64,000 bases of DNA from Colletotrichum lupini (GCF_023278565.1 NC_064682.1:3348001-3412000), one strand, 5' to 3'; positions 1 to 12,668 are shown, counted from the first letter of the stretch. Notes: a model not told the origin generated them from the sequence alone. A program made the numbers and translations.

Positions 1-1310
1 ACCCCTAAAGTTTTCTACCTTAGGCAAGCGCGCACACCCACGCAACCACGCACCCTCCACGGCAAGCACGACACGGGAGGTCGGAGACTCGGAGGTGGAG
101 ACAGGGAGGAGGAGGAGGGGCGCTAAGACGGCGCTAGTTCCACCCTGCTGGAATTGAACCCGCCGGGAACCTGGGAAAAGAAAGGCAAAAGAGCATATGA
201 AAGACAACAAAAGATCTTGTTCAATGGAGGGTGGTTGGGTTCTCATGGAATGTGATGGCGTCAAGTTGCGACTTCAAAGACCGTAGGGAGACGAGAGCTG
301 ACTGCCATACTACACGTTGGGATACGAACATCGAAGAGCAATGCGAATGGGTTCGAGTGTTGGACTGTCTCTCTGGAAATAAGAAAACGACCGTGACAAG
401 GCAATAACTTGGTCCCAAATTGTCCAAGCAAATTGGGGATCAACCACGACCGCAAGACAAGGACAGGACTAATACCGGGATCGGAGAATAAGAAGAGACA
501 TGCAACATTCGGTTTGCAAAATGCGAATGTGTGATATAAATAGAAACGAAAAGGGAAAAGAAAGCAATGGCCAAAGAGCTGCTATTCCTACCAGCCCAAT
601 ATCCAAGTGACCGGGGGCATGTTCAACGTCCTGATACTTCCCAATGTGAAGATATCCGAGTTTCTTTCTTCTTTCCAGCTCGCACCGTTGCTGGAAAGAT
701 TGTAGCATTCCATGTGTCGCGTGCCCATCTACCACAAGCCAACATGACAACTTGCTCACCCCATCTCACAGACCAAACATCATGAACTTGCTCTCGCTCC
801 TCGCGTCAAAACGGGCGGACAAAGTCCCCATCAGCTACACATCCCTGATAAAGATTTGACTGACTGGCAACTGCTGACCGACCAAGAACTCACCCTTTCC
901 ATCACCTCGTACCTGACCTCAGAAACCTCGAAAGGAGCAAAACGGTCGCTGAAGAAGACGAGGGTATCTGTGCCAAAGAAAGTTGCAGGGTCACGTACGT
1001 TCGTTCGAGGCGACGTGACCTTCTTGCCGCTGCATGGCGATTTGCTGGTTCGTCCCGCCTGTTCAACCTCTGGCACCCTGTGGCGTGTTCACACATTTCT
1101 TTTTTGTGTCTTGGTCGTTGAAAAGAGGTATCTTCACAGGGTGACAGGACACTCTGAGGGACGTGATGGGTTGCGGTGTGTAGTGGTGTTGAGGGCTGCG
1201 TTTCAGGATTGCTTCATGAGAGGCCGGGGTGGGTGGGATGAAAGCGGTTGAGTGGGCGGGTTGGGTTGCACCACCAGGACTTTTCCGACCATGACGGCGG
1301 GGTCACGGGA
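1..1310. other. Intergenic, no gene seen
   Basis: GC-balanced DNA with no reading frame that has coding-like composition. The short frames here overlap one another on both strands and lack recognisable motifs or splice context. No tRNA or other RNA gene was recognised. Confidence 0.5.
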
Positions 1311-1796
1311 CTATTCGTGATCGCTACGGAGTAATCCTTCACGATATCCTTTTGGGGCGACTTGATTGTGGATGGGAGGCGAGTCCCTAGAGAAGATCAT
1401 GTTGCGAAGGGTGTTGAACTTGAGTCGCCATCTTACGTCGTCGTTGAGGTCATCGTCTGCACCCAGGCTTTCTACATACTCGGTCTTTAGGTCTACTCGA
1501 TGGCAGTGATCACCAGGTAAAGAATGTCTATCGGACTCATGTGTAGCTATTTCCGCGATGTCGTAGTCACGATCTAGGTATGAAAGTAAATAAGGCTTCC
1601 AGTGCGAAAAAGGCCAGCCGCACCTTTCCTCTTCGGCCACCTCGCGAATCTCAAAAAGCCTAAAGACGCGAATCGGCCCAAACTTGCGCAAGATCTGGTT
1701 CCACGGCCTGAGCCATGCCGCAAACCTCGATTGCCAAGAGGCTCGCTCTTCGGCGAACAGCACAGAGCCGCAGGTTCCAACTGATGGTACTACCAC
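1311..1796 (-). CDS. Possible small hypothetical protein, 161 aa (weak)
   Basis: This is an uninterrupted 161-codon frame with a balanced amino-acid composition: aromatic residues, acidic and basic patches, no low-complexity runs. The segment RKFGPIRVFRLFEIREVAEE resembles ordinary folded protein more than random frame. I recognise no family and see no signal peptide or membrane segment. It stands alone, about 2.7 kb from the nearest certain gene, and no introns could be joined to it. It could be a real small gene, one exon of a larger decayed gene, or chance. Function is unknown. Confidence 0.3.
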   Translation of the reverse strand: MVVPSVGTCGSVLFAEERASWQSRFAAWLRPWNQILRKFGPIRVFRLFEIREVAEEERCGWPFSHWKPYLLSYLDRDYDIAEIATHESDRHSLPGDHCHRVDLKTEYVESLGADDDLNDDVRWRLKFNTLRNMIFSRDSPPIHNQVAPKGYREGLLRSDHE

Positions 1797-4238
1797 GACC
1801 CTGCGTCAAAAGGCAGAATAAAGCAATGGCCAAGACGGAGCGTGAGGCCCGTCTTCAACCCAATGGGCCTTACCCTACCTGACAAGGTGTTTGGTTGATG
1901 ATGTTGCTGTGTTTACAGATGATACATCTCACGTCCGCGTAGAATCCATTTATACCTACCCAAAAGTCATATCAGAGTTGCATGTCTCAGCCGTTCCTTT
2001 CATAATCTCTGACGCTACATCAGCTATCCGCCGTCAGGGTACCATCTGCGATAGATATACCTACACGGAAATGCAACTTGGGCATATCTGCCAAAATACG
2101 GTAAGTCACAATGCAGAAGAATCCTTGCGTGTCCGGGCCATGAACGTGCGCCAGCACCCGCGCAGACGAGCACACAAGACGGCGCTGGTCCCCCGCCTAA
2201 ACCCCACGGGTCGTTCACTCTAAAAGGCAATGATTGAGACTGGTCGGACGGGCCAGCCGAACGCACAGCCGTACGTCCGTTCTTCTGAGGGCTTTGGGCT
2301 CTCGGTAGCTGAGTCACGGTTGACTGAGAGGAACGAGATCAGACGCCGGTTCACTGGTACCCCAAAGCAGGTGGTGTTCTGCCACGGCTCGTTGCATACT
2401 GACTGACAAGTTTGAGTGACAAGTGACAAGCTTGACCGTTTTGATAGGATGCGGCAGCCTTCGTTCGCCAGTAATCATTAAATTTGAAGTTGCGGGCGCC
2501 TAACATTGAGCATGGTTGCCAAACATCACTTCACCACATCTCTCAGCCTCGTTCTTTTGTCCTCGCCATTTGTATACCTACTCGTACTCGAAGGCTAGAC
2601 CAGTTCCTCTTCTGAGGGAAACCAGCATATGAAGATACCCATCCTAGAAGGAAATCTATTTTGAACAAGGCCAAGACTTTGATCCGCGAAACGTGACCAG
2701 AACCAACGTCGATCTCTCCAAGGTCTCGTCAGAGAGCCGGGGCCAACGGCGTGTGGGTTTCACCTCTATTTGCGGTCAACCAAAGCCTCGTTCACGGAGT
2801 ACATGGCATTCTCGTTGCAAGTTGAAAGACGACAGCGGAGAACAATGTGTATCAAGTCATGGTCCCATTTTCAGCCTTGTCCTTTAGCTGTCCCTCCCGC
2901 AGGAGGTTGAAAGTGGATTCGCTGGCCTCGTTGTGAGGCGGGTCGGGGCCGCGGGGGGCTGGAGGATGTAACGGCGCCAGGCGGACGCACCTGGAACGCT
3001 CACCTTAGGTCACCTTGGTCTAGTGCCGGCATCGGTACCCCACAAACCGAGGTGAGGCTTCGGTGAGACCGCAAGGGAATTGGCCAATGAGATGTTGTCA
3101 ATTTCTCACAAAAATTCTTTCTTTTCTTTTCTTTTCTTTTCGTTTTTTTTTTCCAACGAAAGAAAGAAAGAGGGGCGTTTAACGCCAACGGCGTCTCATC
3201 TCTGTTCAAGGCCTCCAACGTCAGGAAGCACATGTAACACAATTCTTTCTCTCGTCTGACATGATTAGACTCGATGTGACTATCTGGGTTTTTGTATAGT
3301 TCTCGAGGGAGCCATCGTCAGCAGGAGGGAGAGTTGTGAGCGGTGAAGGGGAAGAGAGGAAGAATATTTCCGCTGTATGCTGGTGCTGGTGCATGCATCT
3401 GCCCACTCAGATACCCCTCCAAGATCTTTTTCTGCCCCGCCATCGGCGCTTCCTGACTCTCACTCACTGTTTAGCATAGCATGGTCTTCTTCACTGCGTC
3501 ACCGTCGCGTATCGCCGTCACCCACTCTACCGATGATTCCGTGGATAAATTCTGGTCAGCCGAGAATGAGATGACTGGATCTGTGACGTCGACGGACCCA
3601 GAATTTGTGCGGACAACCTCACTTTGGAACGACGAAGATAGCAGAAAGTGACTCGCAAAGGGAAGAGTTACACAGTAAATACCCCGCCAAATGATTGAAG
3701 TGAAGAATTGTCCAGACAGAAAGAGACTAGGCACAAGTGGGACAAGAGGTGCCAACAGCGCATTTCAACGCAAGTTGAGCATGATATTGTCCTAGTTAGG
3801 TACCTCCTGGCCAAAGGAAAGGAGGCAAGATACCTTGGGACCTCTCTCCGGCGGGATTGCCTCCGAAAGAAGCAGAGGGCTCCGCGTCCGCCGCCGCCAG
3901 TCACAAACCACACAAACACAGTGACCAGTGACACACAAAGGGACGGGGGGGAAACAGTGTTTTTCAAGTGGCTTCATCATTTATTTTTTGAATTTTCTAC
4001 CTGAACCAAAAAAAAAACGAACCCACTCTCTGAGTCACCGCCCAGCACAGTCTTCGACCAACACCCCCCAAAAAAGGCCACTACCGGACGCTCCCCTTCC
4101 CCTGTGGACGAACATTCATCCTCCCACTCCTCCAGGCTCGGTCAACGACGGCTCAAGCAACGAATTCACCACACGATACCCCGTCAGATCCAATAGGCGA
4201 TCGGCTGTTCGTCCGCTCTCCTTTTTGTTAATCTCAGT
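1797..4238. other. Intergenic region upstream of DAHP synthase
   Basis: No supported gene. The short frames present are inconsistent between strands. The last few hundred bases are rich in C, A and T and lie directly before a spliced 5' leader, so they probably contain the promoter and transcription start of the DAHP synthase gene. No clear TATA element was located. Confidence 0.5.
3116..3152. repeat. Pyrimidine microsatellite, CTTTT units
   Basis: Four to five tandem CTTTT-type units run into a T stretch. It is followed at about 3158-3170 by a GAAA-type purine run on the same strand, so the two can pair as an imperfect hairpin. No gene overlaps it. Confidence 0.7.
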
Positions 4239-4477
4239 GTAAGCTTATTTCCCTACCCTTGATTGGCCTTATTTACTGCCTGCTACGCGGCGGGAGATCG
4301 ACCTCTTCGTTGAACCTGGGGAACCGTTTCGGGGTTGGTGGGTGGTTTTTGCGGTCAATCTCACGATGGGCAGCATCCACCACCAGCGATGACGATGGAG
4401 GAGGGGTCCAATCGCTCTAGCAGTGCTTCAAGATGAGAGAAACAATGTCACTGACTAACATTGGTTCAATTTTGCAG
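4239..4477 (+). other. Intron in the 5' leader of DAHP synthase
   Basis: Donor GTAAGC at 4239, branch-like CTGACTAAC at 4451-4459 and acceptor TTTTGCAG ending at 4477 define a 239-nt intron. It finishes 38 bases before the DAHP synthase start codon. It lies wholly in the untranslated leader. Confidence 0.7.
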
Positions 4478-4515
4478 TTTTCAAGATACCCCAAACCCAT
4501 CAACACATAGCCAAA

Positions 4516-6223
<1,708 letters not shown>

Positions 6224-6681
6224 AGCAATCGTCACGTCTAGTAAAAATGACTAGTTTGTGATTTTGTGAGCAAAGAGAGGAAACACCCAAAAGAAAAATA
6301 GGGGGATGGAGGGGCTTTGATTGGATGAAATGGAACATACCAACCCCGCATGCATAGTATTTGCATTTTTCAAGGCTCCAGGGAGGAAATCAAGAAAAGT
6401 GATTTTTTATGCGGTTTATAGTCACGGTTGCATGGGTTCATGATACATGCGTCCTGGGTTGCTCGAGGGCGCCGAGGACAATTTGGAGAGATAGATAGCT
6501 TCGCAAAACGGCTTCTTGAGTCTCCTTCAACTTTGTAAACTTTGGTGATGCCAACAGCTTGATGCTGTACCGTCCCGTGATATTCCTACATAAGCCTCAC
6601 CCATGAACTTGAACCCAAATCACGCCCACCCAAACGCCTTTCCTAAACTCTAGTACCATTTGTGCCAGATATCAAATCGCA
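6224..6681. other. Convergent intergenic region
   Basis: This is the shared 3' region of DAHP synthase (+) and the Cys-rich membrane protein gene (-). It is A/T-enriched with no frame of interest and probably holds both polyadenylation regions. Confidence 0.6.
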
Positions 6682-7249
6682 TCAATTCGGCCTCGCAGGC
6701 GAAAGCTGGCTATAATCCCCCCTCCCCCCAGAAGCAGCAGCAGCATCGGCAGCCCTCTTCCCCTCCCGCAGCTCATTCGCCCTCTTAAACACAGCCCACC
6801 CCAGCAAACCCGATGTGCCTAGCAGGAACCCCCACACAATGACGCGGTCCTTGTTGCTGTCGCGCTGGAAGCACATGGTCTGAACGTCTTCGTCTTTAGC
6901 CTTGCTGCAGAAGTCGATGCCGCGGCTGAGGCAAAAGGCCTTTGTGCATTGCGAGCAGGAGGAGGAGGCGGCGCGCTTGTTGAGGAGCGAGGAGGAGGAG
7001 GTATCGCGACTGGACGGAGGAGCGTTGCCTGGTGGTTCGCCGTCTGCTTTTTGGGGGCCCAGTGCTACGATGGTGCTGTTTTTGAAGCAGGTGCATTTGC
7101 AGAATGTTGGTGCTGCTTGGAGGGGTGTTAGTATGTCTTTGTACTCGGTGTTGGGAGAAGGACTTGGCATTTGCGATGGACTTACAGTTTGCGCTGACGA
7201 GAGCGACGAAGCCGCATAGTAGCAGCAGAATCATTGATATCCGATTCAT
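6682..7249 (-). CDS. Small Cys-rich single-pass membrane protein of the secretory pathway
   Basis: Exons 7249-7186 and 7112-6682 encode about 164 aa. The N-terminus (residues 1-20, MNRISMILLLLCGFVALVSA) is a signal peptide. A short luminal domain follows with a CKCTC motif just after the splice junction and a second cluster CSQCTKAFC...FC. Next come QRDSNKD, a transmembrane segment (VIVWGFLLGTSGLLGW) and a basic, Ala/Gly-rich cytosolic tail. The pattern matches a conserved but uncharacterised fungal protein; I cannot name it. The intron is GTAAGT to CAAGCAG with branch ATACTAAC. The tandem acceptor allows one extra Ala codon if the upstream AAG (7118-7116) is used. An in-frame ATG at 7264 could add five residues; 7249 is preferred because it gives a more compact signal peptide. 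The gene is divergent from mL50, 361 bp away. Confidence 0.75.
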
Positions 7250-7610
7250 TGTGGCGAGCTGCATCCACTGCCGACCGGATCTGGGTTGTTTCTCGCGACG
7301 GCGCGGGAGGTAGGTGAAGTTGTCGCCGTCTTTGGCTCGCCGTCAGAGAGGTGACGGACGCACGAGCCACAGCCGGAGCGGATCAGGGACGCGACCCACA
7401 TATATGTGGCTTCTAGCCTTGCTGAAGTGTGGCTGAAGCTTCCCTATCTCTGATTCGCCGGCAGAACCCCAGTATCCAAAAAAGTTCAATTGGAGACTTT
7501 GAAGCTCCCCCTACCGAACATTGTGCTGTGTCTTTCGCCCGTACCTGGAGTGGAAGAGGAATATCACCAACCTTCAACCTCTACAACACATCACGACACT
7601 GCCGCCCACA
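7250..7610. promoter_or_regulatory. Shared divergent promoter region
   Basis: These 361 bp separate the start codons of the Cys-rich membrane protein gene (-) and mL50 (+). Both promoters and leaders must lie here. No classical TATA box is obvious for either gene. Confidence 0.6.
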
Positions 7611-8881
7611 ATGCGTCGTGTACCCCGTCTCAGGCAGCCAAGCCTGCTGGCAGCCTCCCCGATCCAATGCACCTGCGCCGCGCCCGCCACATTCCCCATC
7701 TCAGCAACAGCATCACGAGCCCTCTCAACGACACCCGCACCCCCCAGCCGCGTCCGCAAGTTCCTCTGGAAAGGCGGCGACGCCCCCGGACCCGAAGACC
7801 CCTACGCCGCCGAATCCTCCCAGGCCCTCCGCCAGCAGCGCATCGCGCAGGAGCTAGCCGAGGCCGAGGCCGAGCTGGCCGCCTTCGAGGCCGATAGCCA
7901 GCAGACGCAGCGGGCCGAGCAGAAGCGCCGCCAGAAGCCCCAGAGCCGGCTCGCGCACCAGATCAAGAACAAGCGCGTGTGGGCGCCGACGGAGAAGGAG
8001 GTCGAGGGAGGAGACTACGTGCCCGCCAAGACGATTGATGGGCTCGAGGAGATTGGTGGGCTTGAAGGGTGGTGGGAGCAGGAGGGCCGCTGGGGCAAGG
8101 AGAGCGAGTACGTTGGCTTCGCGAGCGCCGGTGAGGTCGTCACAGATGCCGATGTGTGCGCTGCGCGCGTGAGGCAGGCTGTTGTTGAGGCGCTTGCTGT
8201 TGCTGGGTCTTCTGCTGAGGTGCAGGGCCGGTTGACGGCTGCGTGGGCCAGGGGCGACGCGGAGGGCTTCAGCAGGGCGACGGCGCTGGGATTAAAGACT
8301 GGGGAGGATGGTAGCGTCTCTCTTGAGGGTGATGCTGCGGCGATTGAGGGCGTCGTCGCGCCTTTGCTGGAAGCTCAGGAGGCGCAGACCTCAGAGGGCG
8401 CTGTCGAGGCTGCCGAGGCGAAAGCCTTGGTAGAGGCATGGGGCGAAGCCTGGAAGAGCATTTCTCTCGAGGACGCACGATTCAAGTTTGCTGTAAGTCT
8501 TCCCCCCTTTACTAGCAAAAGGGGCCGAAACCATTTTAACACTTGCTGCGACAGGTCCACAAGCGCGTCTTCCAACTGACGGGCCACCGCGTCCACGACG
8601 CCAAGCTCGCGCAGATCAACACGGTCGGCGACCTCATCGCCACCGTCGTCAAGCCGCCCAAGCCCACAAAGGTCGCTGAGGCCATTGCCCAGCAGGGCGC
8701 GCTGCTCGATCTGCCCAACGTCCGCGTCCGCGACCGCCGCGTCACACCCATCGACAAGGAGACCGAGGTCGGCCGCTGGAAGGTCATGGAGGCGGAGCTC
8801 AAGAAGAGAGGTCTGCCCGTTACCGGACACAAGCACCTCGCCAAGCCGGTGCAGAGGGCATGGATTCAGGGCAAGGCGTAA
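7611..8881 (+). CDS. MRPL13: Mitochondrial large ribosomal subunit protein mL50
   Basis: Exons 7611-8492 and 8555-8881 encode 402 aa of the mitochondrial large ribosomal subunit. The start MRRVPRLRQP opens a basic, Ser/Ala/Thr-rich presequence with the AISRALSTTP-like cleavage context common in mitochondrial import signals. An Ala/Glu/Gln-rich coiled-coil stretch follows (about residues 75-125). A conserved block WAPTEKEVEGGDYVPAKTIDGLE precedes a C-terminal domain. The second exon opens VHKRVFQLTGHRVHD and contains the family's NTVGDL..TVVKPPKPTK and LPNVRVRDRRVTPIDKE motifs. The 62-nt intron has GTAAGT, TTTTAAC and CAG. This is longer than yeast Mrpl13, as usual for filamentous fungi. The mL50 assignment comes from recalled family motifs, not a search. 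Confidence 0.8.
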
Positions 8882-9713
8882 GGAAAAAGTGTGGTGGTGA
8901 CGTCGGAGAGAAAAGGCGGAAGACCAAAAGGAGAAGGAAATGTGTCTGGTATAGAGGAGACTTGTACAGATATTGTACTCTTTGTAACATATGGAATATC
9001 AATGATTCTTGCTCTGATAATATTTGGATCTTGGCTACACTTTTGAGTTGGAAAATATCTTCAGTAATACCTCGATCTAGCCAAGTTCAAGTCATGTTGG
9101 AATTCATGCTCGGACGAGCCATCGTCAACATGTCTTTATTTGGTTGACTCTTCCACATCCCATCCATAAACAACGAGCAGTAGGCGTTGGCAGTTTCTAC
9201 CTAGTCTCTATCTCTCCCTTTGGGCCCGTTTGTTCACAATAGACATCACCGTTCTGCATTGTTCTTATGCGGATACGTGCAGAGCAAATACATACGGCCA
9301 ACAAACAGACGGACCTCGACCGGGAGAGGTGTGTTTCGTGGCATAGGGCTTATTCTGTGATATTTCCCCATCGACCTCACCTTCCTTTCACAAATATGAC
9401 TTACTTCACCTTCCTCCATCCGTCTGAATATTTCAGCTTTGCCAAAACATCATCCTTTTCGCCCTCCTTGCCTCCTCCCCCTCTCAGGTCTCTGTCCTTT
9501 TCCACTTACCGTATCTCGTTACCTTCCATTCTTCTTACAACACTTTCCGCCATTCAGACCTGCGCTATTCTCGTCAGGCACTCATCGCACAGTTTCTGGC
9601 CGTACCTTTGCCTGAGATCCTTTCCCTCGCATCACATTGTGCCAGGCTACAAAACTCTCCTTTGCTTTTTCCATATTTTACCTCTAGTCAGCATATGACA
9701 AGGATCCTTCCAG
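8882..9713. other. Intergenic region and CT-rich leader
   Basis: This runs from the mL50 3' end to the next gene's leader. The part from about 9440 to 9700 is strongly CT-rich, typical of fungal promoters and 5' leaders. A 143-codon frame here is explained by that composition. Confidence 0.55.
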
Positions 9714-9768
9714 GTAAATCATCCTGAACATCCTTTGCCCCTTCCGCTGACGACTCATCCGTCTATAG
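9714..9768 (+). other. Intron in the 5' leader ending one base before the start codon
   Basis: Donor GTAAAT at 9714, branch-like GCTGAC and acceptor CTATAG ending at 9768 define a 55-nt intron. One exon base (9769) then precedes the ATG at 9770. Confidence 0.55.
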
Positions 9769-9769
9769 G

Positions 9770-11473
9770 ATGTCTTCACCTCCAGACATGAGAGGGTGGT
9801 CCCCGGTCATCAGGTTGGAGAGGTGGCTACACTGGGCAAGGTCTCAGAAGCTGCCCGTGTACAGCCAGTACCCGGAAAAGTCTGCAAGAATTGACAAGGA
9901 ACTCAAATCAGTCTCCTGGGATTTCGATTCGTCGGCTTTTCCTCGCCTTGGGGACCAAGAATGCTGGAAGCGTATGTACTCTGCACTCCGGTATCCGGCA
10001 CGCAACCCCAACGAGCATTACTACATCAATGCACTCAACGCTGTCGATTGCGAGGTGTCGAGGATCCTCAACAATGGGAGCATGCACCAGACACTCGTCG
10101 ACTTGGCGAGGAAGGCCGGCTTCGACGCGCGCAAATGTTGCGACCCGTCGCTCTCGAAGGAGCAAAGAAAATATGAGCCTCCGAAAGGATCTCGGCAGAT
10201 GGACAATGCTGACGCACACACAAATGACAACCTAGGGGCACTCCCTTCCGGGCAAGTTGGTCTGCAGGAACCGCGCAACTTCGCGGCTCTCTCGGAGCTC
10301 TTGTTTCAGCAGGAGGCCCTCAAAGAGAAGAACGAGGCTGCAGCTGCTTATACGACTCCAACAAGCGCTGTTGCGCCCTTGACCGGCAATGGAGGCGGCT
10401 CGCATCGACATGCGAGCGCGTCCTCTTTTGAAGGCCCCAGAACTGAGCCAAAGGCATTAGCAAAGAGTGCCACGATGGACAAGCACGTTGGCTTGCAATC
10501 GAGCAAACAGCCCTTGTCGGTTCAAGAATCAGACGTTGCTGGAAGACTGTGTTCCGAGGGAACAATCAGGGACCTCACAGATCAAACGGTACACCCGATA
10601 TCCAGCGACGCAGATTCGAAAATGAAAGTCAACGGATTTGTTATTCCAAAGAGACAGCGCGGGGGTAGCGTCCAGCAAGAGAAGGCTATAGCCTTTGCGA
10701 GGCCAGAGTCGAGATCAGCAACGAGCACAGCCTCGAGAGGAGGGCCATCTGGTTCCCAACCCCCGCTCTCGAAGCAGCCTCCTATTCAGGTCCCCACACA
10801 CGCTCAGCGAACTTTGGAACAACAGACTCGACGAGAATCGAGTGGTTCCTTGAGCGTCTCTCTACCCCAGCATGGCGCATTGGCCAGAAGACCGAGTGGT
10901 ACTAAGGGATGCGAACTTTCGACGCCGTCAACTCCACCGCCACAAGCCTTTTCCAGCAAAATCCAGCAACGCGGTAGTCTGGTAGTCAATGCAGAGTCTC
11001 AAGAGCAAAGTGCTCCACTGGCAGAACACAAGACGGCTAAGCAACCCGTTGTGGTCTCGACCCAGGAAAACACGACCCAAGGGCAAAACCTCACAAGTGC
11101 GTTGACGAAGAAGCTTGAGGCGACTATCAACCAGAATCTCTTGGAAGCAATCCGAGGAGTCTACCGCAGCTCTCCCAAGTTGATGGAGGGAAAGATACGA
11201 GGATGGCTTGACGGCCCAGAGTACCGCTCCATGGGATTCGCTGTTCTCCGGGACGTTGAGAGCGAGACGACGAAGATGGTTAGAGAGTCTCTCGTCGCCA
11301 AGATGAGGGCCATGGAGCAAATTGTCAAGGGCTCTGAGAATCCGCATCAAGCGGAGTCACCCCGGGACACCAAGCGCAAGGCTGATGAAAAGGATGCCGA
11401 AGGAGGTGACCAGAGTCAACAGGCTGCGAAGCGGCAGCGGGGCGACGGTGGTGGCAGTGGTTGTACTGCATGA
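9770..11473 (+). CDS. Uncharacterised 567-aa protein with disordered centre and basic C-terminal motif
   Basis: A single uninterrupted exon of 567 codons. Residues 1-125 look folded (WSPVIRLERWLHWARSQKLP, a Trp/aromatic-rich helical segment, and a Cys pair before DPSLSKEQRKY). Residues 130-430 are Ser/Thr/Gln/Pro-rich low complexity. Residues 445-520 again look helical (ATINQNLLEAIRGVYRSSPK, VRESLVAKMRAMEQIVKG). The tail has clusters KRKADEK and AKRQRGDGG that resemble a bipartite nuclear localisation signal. I recognise no family, so a nuclear role is inference only. The start is supported by a leader intron ending one base upstream. Confidence 0.75.
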   Translation: MSSPPDMRGWSPVIRLERWLHWARSQKLPVYSQYPEKSARIDKELKSVSWDFDSSAFPRLGDQECWKRMYSALRYPARNPNEHYYINALNAVDCEVSRILNNGSMHQTLVDLARKAGFDARKCCDPSLSKEQRKYEPPKGSRQMDNADAHTNDNLGALPSGQVGLQEPRNFAALSELLFQQEALKEKNEAAAAYTTPTSAVAPLTGNGGGSHRHASASSFEGPRTEPKALAKSATMDKHVGLQSSKQPLSVQESDVAGRLCSEGTIRDLTDQTVHPISSDADSKMKVNGFVIPKRQRGGSVQQEKAIAFARPESRSATSTASRGGPSGSQPPLSKQPPIQVPTHAQRTLEQQTRRESSGSLSVSLPQHGALARRPSGTKGCELSTPSTPPPQAFSSKIQQRGSLVVNAESQEQSAPLAEHKTAKQPVVVSTQENTTQGQNLTSALTKKLEATINQNLLEAIRGVYRSSPKLMEGKIRGWLDGPEYRSMGFAVLRDVESETTKMVRESLVAKMRAMEQIVKGSENPHQAESPRDTKRKADEKDAEGGDQSQQAAKRQRGDGGGSGCTA

Positions 11474-12017
11474 GATATGTTGGCAGACCGACCGTTTAGA
11501 TACTGACAGTGGACAACCGGGATATGGCATTCTCGACGATCGCGTTTGGAATACGGTCTAAGCTTGGTTATGGATTAAGGAGGATATCCTATTGGGAATT
11601 GTTTGCTTTGGCGTTCGTATCGGATGGATTTGCTTTTTGAGGATTATTCATACCCCTTTGATGTATCTTACGAGACGACAATCGAGTCGATTAGCATGCA
11701 TGGTTAGCCTACTAGAACTCCCTTTGGAAGGGCTGAGCGAAGATTTAACCCGACAAGCGCCAACATCAAATGTGAAATGTCATACAAGTAGTCATGTTCC
11801 CTCACATCAGCAACACTGAAAGCTTCATTCAGCCCTGAAAAGGGCAAGCAGCTCGATTCTCCGCTACTCAAGTCATGCGTGACCGAACTCTAGTTCGGTA
11901 TAGGATAGGAAAAATTTCCATTCCCCGTTCCATCACGCGTAAGCAAAAACGCTTCATGCCATTCATTCATTCCATCTTCCTCGCTCCCGTCATATCAAGC
12001 TTTCGTTTTTGATTCGT
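11474..12017. other. Convergent intergenic region
   Basis: This lies between the 567-aa protein gene (+) and the CVNH gene (-). No gene-like frame was found. It contains the presumed 3' ends of both transcripts. Confidence 0.55.
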
Positions 12018-12560
12018 TTCTGTTAAAGGCATCATTAGATGCGTGTTTTTTTTTTTAGAAGGGGGAGAAAGAAATTGGGTGTGTAAGACGTACATTCAAA
12101 GTGGAAGTTGCCGTCGTTGTTGGACAAGCGCTCGCACAGGTTCACGTCGGCGTCGATGGCCTGGCCCTCAACGTTGAAGAGGCGGGCGCGGAGGATGGGC
12201 TGGTCGCCCTCGAACTCGAAGCGGATGCTCTCGGCGGAATCAGCGAAGCCTAGGAAAGGAACACATTAGTGGATTTGTTGCTTCCTACCATGGAAGGAGA
12301 TACTGGCCAAGGGAGGCAGCCCGGGTTTCCCCAGTGAGATGTAGAGTGTGTATGGGAGTGCGAGGACAAAAGAGAGGAAGAGGAGGAGGATTAGACGTAC
12401 CGCGGCCACCCCAGTCGAAACGGCCGTTGTCGTTGCCGAGGCAGTCGTTGAGGTTGCACTCGGCGTCGACGAAGTCGCCGTTGCCGTTCTGGAGACGGGC
12501 GCGCAGGATATGGCCGTCGTCGACGCGGGTGTCCTGGGCGGAGTGGTGGAAGTTGGACAT
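12018..12560 (-). CDS. Cyanovirin-N homology (CVNH) protein
   Basis: Exons 12560-12401 and 12249-12094 encode 105 aa with the two tandem sugar-binding repeats of the CVNH fold. Repeat 1 opens MSNFHHSAQDTRVDDG, with ILRARLQNGNGDF and LNDCLGNDNGRFDWGGRGF. Repeat 2 has FADSAESIRFEFEGDQPILR, ARLFNVEGQAIDADVNLCE and LSNNDGNFHF. No signal peptide is present, as in many fungal CVNH proteins, so a cytosolic location is likely. Family members bind mannose-type glycans in other systems; the ligand here is unknown. Intron 1 is 151 nt (GTACGT to TAG). After GAA the frame reaches T|GTACGT, and a 74-nt intron ending TTTAACAG (12020) would complete a TAA stop at 12019-12018. Without that splice, the frame would read about 19 extra residues of poor quality. 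A TATA box lies about 100 bp upstream. Confidence 0.88.
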
Positions 12561-12657
12561 TTTGGCTGACGTTTGTTTGTGAAGGTTGTTTTGGGAGATG
12601 AATTGAGTTTATTCAGAGGGAAGAAGAAGAGCTGCGGGTGAGTGGGGGATGGGAAAG

Positions 12658-12668
12658 CTTTATATAGA
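12658..12668 (-). promoter_or_regulatory. TATA box of the CVNH gene
   Basis: CTATATAAAGC on the minus strand, about 98 bp upstream of the CVNH start codon, at a distance normal for a fungal TATA element plus a short leader. Confidence 0.6.

Noticed and set aside
9267..9698. 143-codon Ser/Pro/Phe-rich frame before the 567-aa gene
   Set aside because: The composition is that of a CT-rich promoter and leader. No motif is present, and a leader intron follows directly.
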